Shown: positions 1 to 5,646 of the stretch, in pieces | Layout: each line of letters starts with the position of its first letter | How positions within the stretch are numbered: position 1 is the first letter of the stretch | Origin: Candidatus Luteimonas excrementigallinarum | GTDB taxonomy: Bacteria > Pseudomonadota > Gammaproteobacteria > Xanthomonadales > Xanthomonadaceae | Length of the DNA: 9,979 nt | Direction of reading: 5' to 3' | Assembly: GCA_019115725.1 (NCBI GenBank) | Contig: DXCY01000181.1 | Location: forward strand, 1 to 9,979 | Made by a program: the position numbers and the translations under genes | The notes under the pieces: model-generated | What the model saw: the letters and a program-made list of their open reading frames with translations, nothing else | Told to the model about the DNA's origin: nothing | Databases searched by the model: none

Positions 1-119
1 CCTACCGCTGGGAAGAGACGGTCAATGGCAAGGTGGAAAAGCGCTCGGAAACCGCAACCGCGTTCTCGTGGGAGAAGACCGACCGCGCCACCGAGCTGCG
101 CAAGGCCGCCAAACTGTAG
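1..119 (+). CDS. C-terminal end of an unidentified protein (partial, cut by window edge)
   Basis: Reading from position 3, an open frame gives about 38 residues, beginning YRWEETVNGK and ending RKAAKL, then a TAG stop at 117-119. The piece is hydrophilic, rich in K, E, R and T, and has no membrane segment. Codon use is GC-rich like the rest of the window, so it looks like a genuine coding end and not a chance frame. I do not recognise the family and assign no function. It runs towards sucD, which lies on the other strand, and the two genes end about 137 bp apart. Its stop codon is embedded in the GTAG of a REP-like element. I am fairly sure it is the end of a gene, but the evidence is limited by the short visible length. 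Confidence 0.6.
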   Translation, partial: YRWEETVNGKVEKRSETATAFSWEKTDRATELRKAAKL

Positions 120-177
120 GTCGGGGCTACGCCCCCGACGGGCGCCGACGAGCGTCGGCCGCATAAGGCCGACCTGC
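116..177. repeat. GTAG-type REP doublet (SMAG-like), two inverted hairpins
   Basis: A GTAG tetranucleotide (116-119) is followed by a 7-bp stem GTCGGGG/CCCCGAC (120-126 with 133-139) and a 6-nt loop. After a 14-bp spacer comes a second perfect 7-bp stem GTCGGCC/GGCCGAC (154-160 with 167-173), also with a 6-nt loop, followed by CTGC (174-177). CTGC differs by one base from CTAC, the complement of GTAG. The two units are therefore head-to-head inverted copies with GTAG-like ends pointing outwards. This is the dimer layout known for SMAG elements of Stenotrophomonas maltophilia and other REP families moved by RAYT (TnpA-REP) enzymes. An alternative stem GCCGAC/GTCGGC (144-149 with 154-159) competes with unit two. 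The family assignment is by pattern only. Confidence 0.65.
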
Positions 178-198
178 GGGATTCCCCGACACCCGCAG
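174..198. repeat. Inverted repeat CTGCGGG/CCCGCAG
   Basis: A perfect 7-bp inverted repeat (174-180 with 192-198) encloses an 11-nt loop. It begins where the REP doublet ends and lies just before the sucCD terminator. It may be an extra stem that folds in transcripts of the unidentified upstream gene. There is no T-run after it, so it is not itself a convincing terminator, and in DNA this GC-rich a 7-bp match can arise by chance. Confidence 0.35.
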
Positions 199-211
199 CT
201 CGAGATAGAAA

Positions 212-234
212 AAGGCCGCCCAATGGGCGGCCTT
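212..234 (-). terminator. Rho-independent terminator of the sucCD operon
   Basis: A perfect 10-bp stem, AAGGCCGCCC (212-221) with GGGCGGCCTT (225-234), has a 3-nt loop. Read on the minus strand it is followed by a T-rich tail (TTTTT with the last stem bases, then CTATC) and lies 22 bp beyond the sucD stop. This is textbook intrinsic terminator form for sucC-sucD. On the plus strand the tail is CTCTATT, which is weaker, so it may also stop transcription from the upstream plus-strand gene, but less efficiently. Confidence 0.88.
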
Positions 235-256
235 CTCTATTGCACGGCAGCGTGGA

Positions 257-1135
257 TCAGCCTTTCAGCAGCTTGGCAATCGCCGGGCCCAGGTCGCCAG
301 GCGACTTGACCGTGGTCACGCCCGCCTTCTCCAGCGCAGCGAATTTGCCTTCCGCCGTGCCCGAACCGCCCGAGGCGATCGCACCGGCGTGGCCCATGCG
401 CTTGCCCGGAGGGGCGCTGGCACCGGCGATGAAGCCGACCACCGGCTTGGTCACGTGCTCGGCAATGAACTCGGCCGCTTCTTCCTCGGCGCTGCCGCCG
501 ATCTCGCCGACCATGATGATGCCTTCGGTCTGCTCGTCGTCCTGGAACAGCTTCAGGCAGTCGATGAAGTTCAGGCCGTGGATCGGGTCGCCGCCGATGC
601 CGATCACCGTCGACTGGCCGAGGCCGGCGTCGGTGGTCTGCTTCACTGCTTCATAGGTCAGCGTGCCCGAACGCGACACGATGGCCACCTTGCCGGCCTG
701 GTGGATGTGGCCCGGCATGATGCCGATCTTGCACTCGCCCGGAGTGATGATGCCGGGGCAGTTCGGCCCCACCAGCACGGCGTCCGGGTAGGTGTGGTTG
801 AGGGTCTGCTTGACCCGCAGCATGTCCAGCACCGGGATGCCCTCGGTGATGCACACGATCACCTGGATGCCGGCTTCGGCCGCCTCCAGGATGGCATCGG
901 CCGCGAACGGCGGCGGCACGTAGATCACCGACGCGTTGGCACCGGTTTCCTCGACCGCGGCAGCCACGGTGTTGAACACGGGCAGGCCCAGGTGCTCGGT
1001 ACCGCCCTTGCCCGGGGTCACGCCGCCGACAACCTTGGTGCCGTACTCCAGCATCTGCTCGGCGTGGAAGGTGCCCTGCGTGCCGGTGAAGCCCTGCACG
1101 ATCACCTTGGTGTTTTTATTGACTAAGACGCTCAT
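257..1135 (-). CDS. sucD: Succinyl-CoA synthetase (ADP-forming) subunit alpha
   Basis: This is the alpha subunit (292 aa) of succinyl-CoA synthetase, which interconverts succinyl-CoA and succinate with ATP formation in the TCA cycle, in the cytoplasm with SucC. The N-terminal CoA-binding Rossmann domain starts at residue 1 and carries GFTGTQGTFH (15-24). GPNCPGII lies at 123-130. The GKRMGHAGAI segment contains the histidine phosphorylated during catalysis (His249 here, matching the active-site His of E. coli SucD). The length is as expected. The ATG at 1135 was chosen because MSVLVNKNTKVIVQGFTG matches known SucD starts and AAGGA lies 10 nt upstream. The frame stays open for 21 more codons upstream, but that stretch crosses the end of sucC. 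The gene begins 25 nt after sucC, so the two should be cotranscribed. All key motifs are intact. Confidence 0.97.
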   Translation of the reverse strand: MSVLVNKNTKVIVQGFTGTQGTFHAEQMLEYGTKVVGGVTPGKGGTEHLGLPVFNTVAAAVEETGANASVIYVPPPFAADAILEAAEAGIQVIVCITEGIPVLDMLRVKQTLNHTYPDAVLVGPNCPGIITPGECKIGIMPGHIHQAGKVAIVSRSGTLTYEAVKQTTDAGLGQSTVIGIGGDPIHGLNFIDCLKLFQDDEQTEGIIMVGEIGGSAEEEAAEFIAEHVTKPVVGFIAGASAPPGKRMGHAGAIASGGSGTAEGKFAALEKAGVTTVKSPGDLGPAIAKLLKG

Positions 1136-1145
1136 TGCAATTCGA

Positions 1146-1150
1146 TCCTT
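1146..1150 (-). promoter_or_regulatory. Ribosome binding site of sucD
   Basis: AAGGA on the minus strand lies 10 nt before the sucD ATG, inside the 25-nt gap after the sucC stop. It supports the ATG at 1135 as the start over the longer open frame that reaches to 1198. Confidence 0.65.
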
Positions 1151-1160
1151 GGATGTGGGG

Positions 1161-2327
1161 TCAGGCAGCCTTGGCTGCGGCGACGGCCTTGCGGGCACCG
1201 TCGTTGATGTCGTCGGCAGGGGTGATCGCCAGGCCGGAGTTCTTCAGCAGCTCCTTGCCGGCGTCCACGTTGGTCCCTTCCAGGCGCACCACCACCGGCA
1301 CCTTGACGTCCACTTCCTTGACCGCGGCGATGATGCCCTCGGCGATCATGTCGCAGCGCACGATGCCGCCGAAGATGTTGACGAAGATCGCCTTCACGTC
1401 ATCCGACGACAGGATCAGCTTGAACGCCTCGGTCACGCGCTCCTTGGTGGCGCCGCCGCCCACGTCGAGGAAGTTCGCCGGCGAGCCGCCTTCCAGCTGG
1501 ATCACGTCCATCGTGGCCATGGCCAGGCCCGCGCCGTTGACCATGCAGCCGATGTTGCCGTCCATGGTCACGTAGTTCAGGTCGTGCTGGCTGGCGGCCA
1601 CCTCGGTCTCGTCTTCCTGGCGGATGTCGCGCATGGCGACCAGGTCCGGGTGGCGGTAAGCGGCGTTGTCATCCGAGTCCACCTTGCCGTCGAGCACGGC
1701 CAGGCTGCCGTCGGTGAGGATGGCCAGGGGGTTGAGCTCAACCAGGGCCAGGTCCTTCTCGTGGAACAGCTTGAACAGGCCCAGCATGATCTTCGACAGC
1801 TGGCCCACCTGCTTGGCGTTCAGGCCCAGCGCAAAGCCCAGGTCGCGGCACTGGTACGCCTGCAGGCCCTGGATGTAGTTGACGTTGAGGGTCTGGATCT
1901 TCTCGGGGGTCTCGGCGGCCACCTGCTCGATGTCCATGCCACCCTCGCTGGAAGCGATGAAGGTGACCGACTGGGTCGAACGGTCCACCAGCACCGACAG
2001 GTACAGCTCCTTGGCGATGTCGGTACCTTCGGAAATCAGCACCGAGTCGATCGGCAGCTCGACGCCGGCGGTCTGGTAGGTCGCCATCTTCGTGCCGAGC
2101 ATGCCCTTGGCGTACTCGCGCACTTCGTCATAGGTTTTGGCGAGCTTCACGCCGCCGGCCTTGCCGCGGCCGCCCGCGTGGATCTGGGCCTTGACCACCC
2201 ACAGATCGCCGGGAATGGACTTGGCGGCCTCGACGGCCTCTTCGGGAGAGCGCGCGACGCGCCCGGCGGGAACTGCGATGCCGTAGTCGGCAAACAGCTG
2301 TTTAGCCTGGTATTCGTGGAAATTCAT
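1161..2327 (-). CDS. sucC: Succinyl-CoA synthetase (ADP-forming) subunit beta
   Basis: This is the nucleotide-binding beta subunit (388 aa, the same length as E. coli SucC) of the TCA-cycle succinyl-CoA synthetase. An ATP-grasp domain fills the N-terminal half, with VKAQIHAGGRGKAGGVK at 45-61 including nucleotide-binding Lys46. Mg-binding residues Glu197 and Asn199 in ELNPLAI and Asp213 fall at the E. coli positions. The C-terminal ligase/CoA domain carries the GGGATKERV and NIFGGIVRCD segments. The ATG at 2327 gives the standard MNFHEYQAKQLF start. The frame is open for 41 more codons upstream, but these are low-complexity and lack homology-like features. The SD is weak (GGAT about 7 nt upstream). 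sucC is the first gene of sucC-sucD. It stands apart from sucAB here, unlike in E. coli, and faces away from pilS. Confidence 0.97.
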   Translation of the reverse strand: MNFHEYQAKQLFADYGIAVPAGRVARSPEEAVEAAKSIPGDLWVVKAQIHAGGRGKAGGVKLAKTYDEVREYAKGMLGTKMATYQTAGVELPIDSVLISEGTDIAKELYLSVLVDRSTQSVTFIASSEGGMDIEQVAAETPEKIQTLNVNYIQGLQAYQCRDLGFALGLNAKQVGQLSKIMLGLFKLFHEKDLALVELNPLAILTDGSLAVLDGKVDSDDNAAYRHPDLVAMRDIRQEDETEVAASQHDLNYVTMDGNIGCMVNGAGLAMATMDVIQLEGGSPANFLDVGGGATKERVTEAFKLILSSDDVKAIFVNIFGGIVRCDMIAEGIIAAVKEVDVKVPVVVRLEGTNVDAGKELLKNSGLAITPADDINDGARKAVAAAKAA

Positions 2328-2356
2328 GTGGGATCCATGCGTGGGAGGGGTGGAAT

Positions 2357-2388
2357 GCGCCCCGGAGGTCCGCACGGACCCGGGGCGC
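2357..2388 (-). promoter_or_regulatory. Large hairpin in the predicted sucC mRNA leader
   Basis: An 8-bp stem GCGCCCCG (2357-2364) with CGGGGCGC (2381-2388) continues after a 2-nt bulge into a 5-bp stem GGTCC/GGACC with a GCAC loop. It lies 30 nt before the sucC ATG and downstream of the predicted sucC promoter, so it would be part of the leader RNA. No T-run follows on either strand, which argues against a simple intrinsic terminator. A role in mRNA stability or in translation control is possible but unproven. Confidence 0.5.
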
Positions 2389-2421
2389 CGCACCGCGCAT
2401 GCCGCGCGCGGCCGGTCCACT

Positions 2422-2450
2422 ATTCTCGCCGATGCGGCTGGCCCGGGCAA
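2422..2450 (-). promoter_or_regulatory. Candidate sigma-70 promoter for sucCD
   Basis: On the minus strand TTGCCC (2450-2445) and GAGAAT (2427-2422) are separated by exactly 17 nt, each matching four of six consensus bases. Transcription would start near 2415, giving a leader of roughly 90 nt that contains the hairpin at 2357-2388. It is the best pair I can find in the spacer, but the prediction rests only on sequence match. Confidence 0.4.
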
Positions 2451-2471
2451 AACTCCCCTTCCCAGGCGCTG

Positions 2472-2500
2472 TCCAGGGCACCTGCCGGCGCGCCTATACT
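2472..2500 (+). promoter_or_regulatory. Candidate promoter for pilS-pilR
   Basis: TATACT at 2495-2500 matches five of six bases of a sigma-70 -10 box. At 17-nt spacing the -35 position (2472-2477) is poor, so the site may need an activator or may not be used. A start near 2507 would leave a leader of only about 23 nt before the pilS start at 2530. The -35 regions of this promoter and of the sucC candidate would be about 21 bp apart, back to back. Confidence 0.35.
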
Positions 2501-2529
2501 CGGCCGCAGGATCCTGACGGCCGCATCGC

Positions 2530-4140
2530 TTGCCTTCGATTTTCGCCCCGCCCGCCTACACCCAGCGCGTCCTGCGACGCGAGCTGTACCTGTTCGCCCT
2601 TTACCGCCTGCTGGAGGCCAGCCTGCTGGCGCTGGTGGTGTTCGGCCCGGGCGAGGTGCTCAGCGGCGAGGCGCGCAATCCGGCCCTGGCCACCGCCGCC
2701 TGCCTGGCCTACCTGCCCGCCTCGGTGCTGCTGTTCTTCTGGTCGCGGCGCACCGACACCCGCATGTCGGAGGTCGCCCTGGTGGGCGTGTGCACCGACA
2801 TCCTCGTCGCGTTCCTGGTCACCCATGCCATTCCCGAGGTCGGGCCGGGCGTGGCCCTGATGCTGGTGTTCAACCTCGGCGCGGCGGCGCTGTTCCTGCG
2901 CCTGCAGGCCAGCCTGGCCGTGGCCGCGCTGGCCGCGGCGGCGCTGATGGTGGAATTCGTCTGGGGGCGGCTGGATGGCAGCGCCGCCGACCGCCCACTG
3001 GCCGAGCTGCTGATGTTCACCTTCAGCTTCTTCGCCATGGTCACCCTGACCTTTCTGCTGGGCGAGCGCCTGCGCACCAGCCAGGACCTGGCCGACCGCC
3101 GCGGCGTCGAGGCGGAGAGCCTGGCCGGGATCAACGAGCTGATCATCCGCCGCATGCGCACCGGGGTGCTGATGGTGGACGCCACCCGGCGCATACGCCT
3201 GGCCAACGAGGCGGCCGTGCAACTGTATGGCGAAACCGAGCAGGGCCTGGATGGCCGCCTGCTGGCCGAACTCTCACCCGAACTCGCTGAGCGGCTCGAT
3301 ACCTGGCTGCGCAATGGCACCCTGGACGACACCCCGATGGGCTATGGCAACGAGCGGCTGGAGGTGCAGCCGCGCTTCACCCGGCTGCTCAACGAGAGCG
3401 ACACGGTGCTGGTGTTCCTTGATGACGCCTCGCTGGTCTCGCGCCGCGCGGAATCGCTGACCCTGTCGACCATGGGCCGGTTCTCCGCCAGCCTCGCCCA
3501 CGAGATCCGCAATCCGCTGGCTGCGATCAACTACGCCGTCCAGCTGCTGGAGGAATCCACCAGCCTGCCCGACGCCGACCGCCGCCTGCTGGAGATCATC
3601 CACCAGCAGTGCCAGCGCACCAACGGCATCGTGGAAAGCGTGCTCGGCCTGGCCCGGCGCGAGCGCGCCATGGGCGAACAGCTGGAGCTGGTAGCTTTCT
3701 CGCGGCGCTTTGTCGACGAATTCTCCCGCACCATGACGCCCGATAACGGCGTGCTCCAGGTGGGTGCCCGGCCGAAACCGCTGATCGGCGTGTTCGATCC
3801 CGGCCACCTGCAGCAGATCCTCACCATCCTGGTGCAGAACGCCATCAACTACGGCCGCCTGCCCGGCGAAGTCGCCCGGGTCACCATCGCCGTGGATGAG
3901 CGGGACGGGCGCCCGGTGATCGAAGTGCTGGACCGCGGTCCGGGCGTGCCGGACGCCATCGCCGCCCAGCTGGGCCGCCCGTTCTTCACCACCTCCGAGC
4001 ACGGCACCGGCCTTGGCCTCTACATCGCCCGCGAGCTGAGCCGGTCCAACGGCGCCAGCCTCGACTACATCTCCGTGCCCGGCGGCGGCGCCTGCTTCCG
4101 GATCACCCTGGCCGGCCGCAATCCGCTGCTGAACGCGTAA
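2530..4140 (+). CDS. pilS: Type IV pilus sensor histidine kinase PilS
   Basis: This inner-membrane histidine kinase (536 aa) senses pilin status and phosphorylates PilR. About six hydrophobic helices (roughly residues 17-38, 53-72, 81-100, 107-126, 127-147 and 158-180) precede a PAS-like cytoplasmic domain (about 198-305). The HisKA domain follows with SLAHEIRNPL, where His324 is the phosphoacceptor. The HATPase_c domain has an N-box QNAINYG (Asn437), DRGPGVPD at 468-475 and GTGLGLYIA from 492. The length fits the family. The start is TTG at 2530: an in-frame TGA at 2515 excludes anything longer, and the first downstream GTG (2635) would cut into the first membrane helix. The SD is weak, with AGGA 18 nt away. 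pilR follows 113 bp downstream, which supports the PilS rather than a generic kinase assignment. Confidence 0.93.
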   Translation: MPSIFAPPAYTQRVLRRELYLFALYRLLEASLLALVVFGPGEVLSGEARNPALATAACLAYLPASVLLFFWSRRTDTRMSEVALVGVCTDILVAFLVTHAIPEVGPGVALMLVFNLGAAALFLRLQASLAVAALAAAALMVEFVWGRLDGSAADRPLAELLMFTFSFFAMVTLTFLLGERLRTSQDLADRRGVEAESLAGINELIIRRMRTGVLMVDATRRIRLANEAAVQLYGETEQGLDGRLLAELSPELAERLDTWLRNGTLDDTPMGYGNERLEVQPRFTRLLNESDTVLVFLDDASLVSRRAESLTLSTMGRFSASLAHEIRNPLAAINYAVQLLEESTSLPDADRRLLEIIHQQCQRTNGIVESVLGLARRERAMGEQLELVAFSRRFVDEFSRTMTPDNGVLQVGARPKPLIGVFDPGHLQQILTILVQNAINYGRLPGEVARVTIAVDERDGRPVIEVLDRGPGVPDAIAAQLGRPFFTTSEHGTGLGLYIARELSRSNGASLDYISVPGGGACFRITLAGRNPLLNA

Positions 4141-4156
4141 GCGCCGGCAACCCTCC

Positions 4157-4184
4157 GGGAAGTCCCCTGAAAAGGTCACTTCCC
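4157..4184 (+). promoter_or_regulatory. Hairpin with GAAA tetraloop between pilS and pilR
   Basis: GGGAAGT (4157-4163) pairs with ACTTCCC (4178-4184). Inside, CCT/AGG closes a GAAA tetraloop, leaving a 2x2 internal loop. It starts 17 nt after the pilS stop and is not followed by a T-run. Such a structure could protect or process the pilS-pilR transcript, or partly attenuate it. I see no convincing separate pilR promoter in the rest of the 113-bp gap; TTACTT (4196-4201) with CAATAC (4220-4225) is too weak to call. Confidence 0.45.
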
Positions 4185-4253
4185 GCCGCCATCCGTTACT
4201 TTCGTCCTGCCCCAAGGCACAATACAGGCTGAATCCGCATTCCCAGGCCTTCC

Positions 4254-5630
4254 ATGAGCGAAAACAGCAGCGTTCTGATCGTCGATGACGAACACGACAT
4301 CCGCGAGCTGCTGGTCCTGACCCTGGGCCGCATGGGCCTGCGCACCGATACCGCCGCCAACCTGGCCTCCGCCCGGCAGCTGCTGGGCACCAGCCATTAC
4401 GACCTGTGCCTGACCGATATGCGCCTGCCGGATGGATCCGGGCTGGAGCTGGTGAACGAGATCAGCGCCCGCTTTCCCGACACCCCGGTGGCCATGATTA
4501 CCGCCTACGGCAACGTGGAAGCCGCGGTGGAAGCGCTCAAGGCGGGCGCCTTCGATTTCGTCAGCAAGCCGGTCGACGTGCACATGCTGCGCGGTCTGGT
4601 CCGCCAGGCCCTGGACCTGGCCCAGAACCGGGAACAGCAGCCGCAGGAAGAAGCCAACCGGCTGTTCGGCGAATCGGAAGCCATGATCACCCTGCGCCGC
4701 ACCATCGCCAAGGTGGCCCGCAGCCAGGCCCCCGTGCACATCAGCGGTGAATCCGGCACCGGCAAGGAACTGGTGGCCCGCACCATCCACGCCCAGGGCG
4801 CCCGCGCAGCCGGCCCGTTCGTGCCGGTGAACTGCGGCGCGATCCCCAACGAGCTGATGGAAAGCGAGTTCTTCGGCCACCGCAAGGGCAGCTTCACCGG
4901 CGCCCATGCCGACAAGCCGGGCCTGTTCCAGAGCGCCCATGACGGCACCCTGTTTCTGGACGAGGTGGCCGAGCTGCCGCTGTCGATGCAGGTCAAGCTG
5001 CTGCGCGCGATCCAGGAAAAGAAAGTGCGCCCGGTCGGCGCCCAGGCCGAAGTGGACGTGGACGTGCGCATCCTCTCGGCCACCCACAAGGACCTGGCCG
5101 CGCTGGTGGAGGAAGGCAGCTTCCGCCACGACCTGTATTACCGGATCAACGTGATCGGCCTGCACGTGCCGCCGCTGCGCGAGCGCACCGGCGACCTGCC
5201 GCTGCTGTCCACCGCCATCCTGCATCGCCTGGCCCCGGCGATGAACCGCAGCGTGCCCCAGCTGTCGCTGGAGGCATCGCGGGCACTGGAGGAATACGGC
5301 TTCCCGGGCAACGTGCGCGAGCTGGAGAACATCCTCGAACGCGCCATGGCCCTGGCCGACGGCGACGTCATCCAGGTCGATGACCTGCAGCTGCCCCGGC
5401 ACGAGCCGCGGCCGGCCGCGACAGCCCCCGACCACGGCGTGGACCCCTCGCGCATCAGCCCCTACGACACCGCGTCCAGCGCGCTGCCCTCGTACATCGA
5501 GGAAATCGAGCGCGCCGCCATCCAGCAGGCGCTGCAGGAAAACCGCTACAACAAGACCCGCACCGCCGCCGCGCTGGGTATCACTTTCCGCGCCCTGCGC
5601 TACAAGCTCAAGAAGCTCGGCATCGACTGA
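4254..5630 (+). CDS. pilR: Sigma-54 dependent response regulator PilR
   Basis: This NtrC-family activator (458 aa) is the cytoplasmic partner of PilS and drives sigma-54 transcription of the major pilin gene. The receiver domain (about 7-120) has Asp11, Asp12, phosphoacceptor Asp55, Thr83 and Lys105. The AAA+ domain (about 139-370) has Walker A GESGTGKE (165-172), the sigma-54 contact loop GSFTGA (212-217, with Ser in place of the common Ala) and Walker B LFLDE (Asp236, Glu237). A Fis-type helix-turn-helix fills the C-terminus (about 420-458). The ATG at 4254 gives the typical MSENSSVLIVDDE start, although its SD is weak. The target pilA is not seen here. The gene ends 15 bp from the convergent lptG. 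All residues needed for phosphorylation and ATP hydrolysis are present. Confidence 0.95.
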   Translation: MSENSSVLIVDDEHDIRELLVLTLGRMGLRTDTAANLASARQLLGTSHYDLCLTDMRLPDGSGLELVNEISARFPDTPVAMITAYGNVEAAVEALKAGAFDFVSKPVDVHMLRGLVRQALDLAQNREQQPQEEANRLFGESEAMITLRRTIAKVARSQAPVHISGESGTGKELVARTIHAQGARAAGPFVPVNCGAIPNELMESEFFGHRKGSFTGAHADKPGLFQSAHDGTLFLDEVAELPLSMQVKLLRAIQEKKVRPVGAQAEVDVDVRILSATHKDLAALVEEGSFRHDLYYRINVIGLHVPPLRERTGDLPLLSTAILHRLAPAMNRSVPQLSLEASRALEEYGFPGNVRELENILERAMALADGDVIQVDDLQLPRHEPRPAATAPDHGVDPSRISPYDTASSALPSYIEEIERAAIQQALQENRYNKTRTAAALGITFRALRYKLKKLGID

Positions 5631-5646
5631 GCCGCGCCGCCGCGGC
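5631..5646. other. Short hairpin in the pilR/lptG convergent gap
   Basis: GCCGCG (5631-5636) and CGCGGC (5641-5646) form a perfect 6-bp stem around CCGC. It spans the whole 15-bp gap and runs one base into the lptG stop codon. Neither strand has a T-run after it, so it is a poor intrinsic terminator. Transcripts from the two sides may overlap or end by Rho. Confidence 0.35.

Noticed and set aside
212..217. GSFTGA in PilR (212-217 of the protein) as a defective sigma-54 contact loop
   Set aside because: Serine at the second position is tolerated in this family and, as far as I recall, normal for PilR proteins; the essential F-T-G-A part is intact. The coordinates given here are residue numbers in PilR.
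2328..2338. Four-codon leader frame (ATG at 2338 on the minus strand) whose TGA overlaps the sucC ATG
   Set aside because: It has no SD and could arise by chance in so short a stretch; no sign of leader-peptide attenuation such as repeated codons.
2430..2460. Possible sigma-54 (-24/-12) promoter in the sucC-pilS spacer, on account of the nearby PilR
   Set aside because: TGGCCCGGGCAAAA lacks the required GG/GC pair at correct spacing on either strand.
936..3290. A 784-residue plus-strand open frame antisense to sucC and sucD and continuing into pilS in another frame
   Set aside because: It opposes two genes with unmistakable families and complete motifs, is dominated by H, D, G, A, R and V repeats typical of frames antisense to GC-rich genes, and shows no domain. 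Long antisense frames are expected at this GC content.
4176..5435. A 419-residue minus-strand open frame opposite pilR
   Set aside because: PilR on the plus strand has all receiver, AAA+ and HTH motifs; the opposite frame has none and a shadow-like composition.
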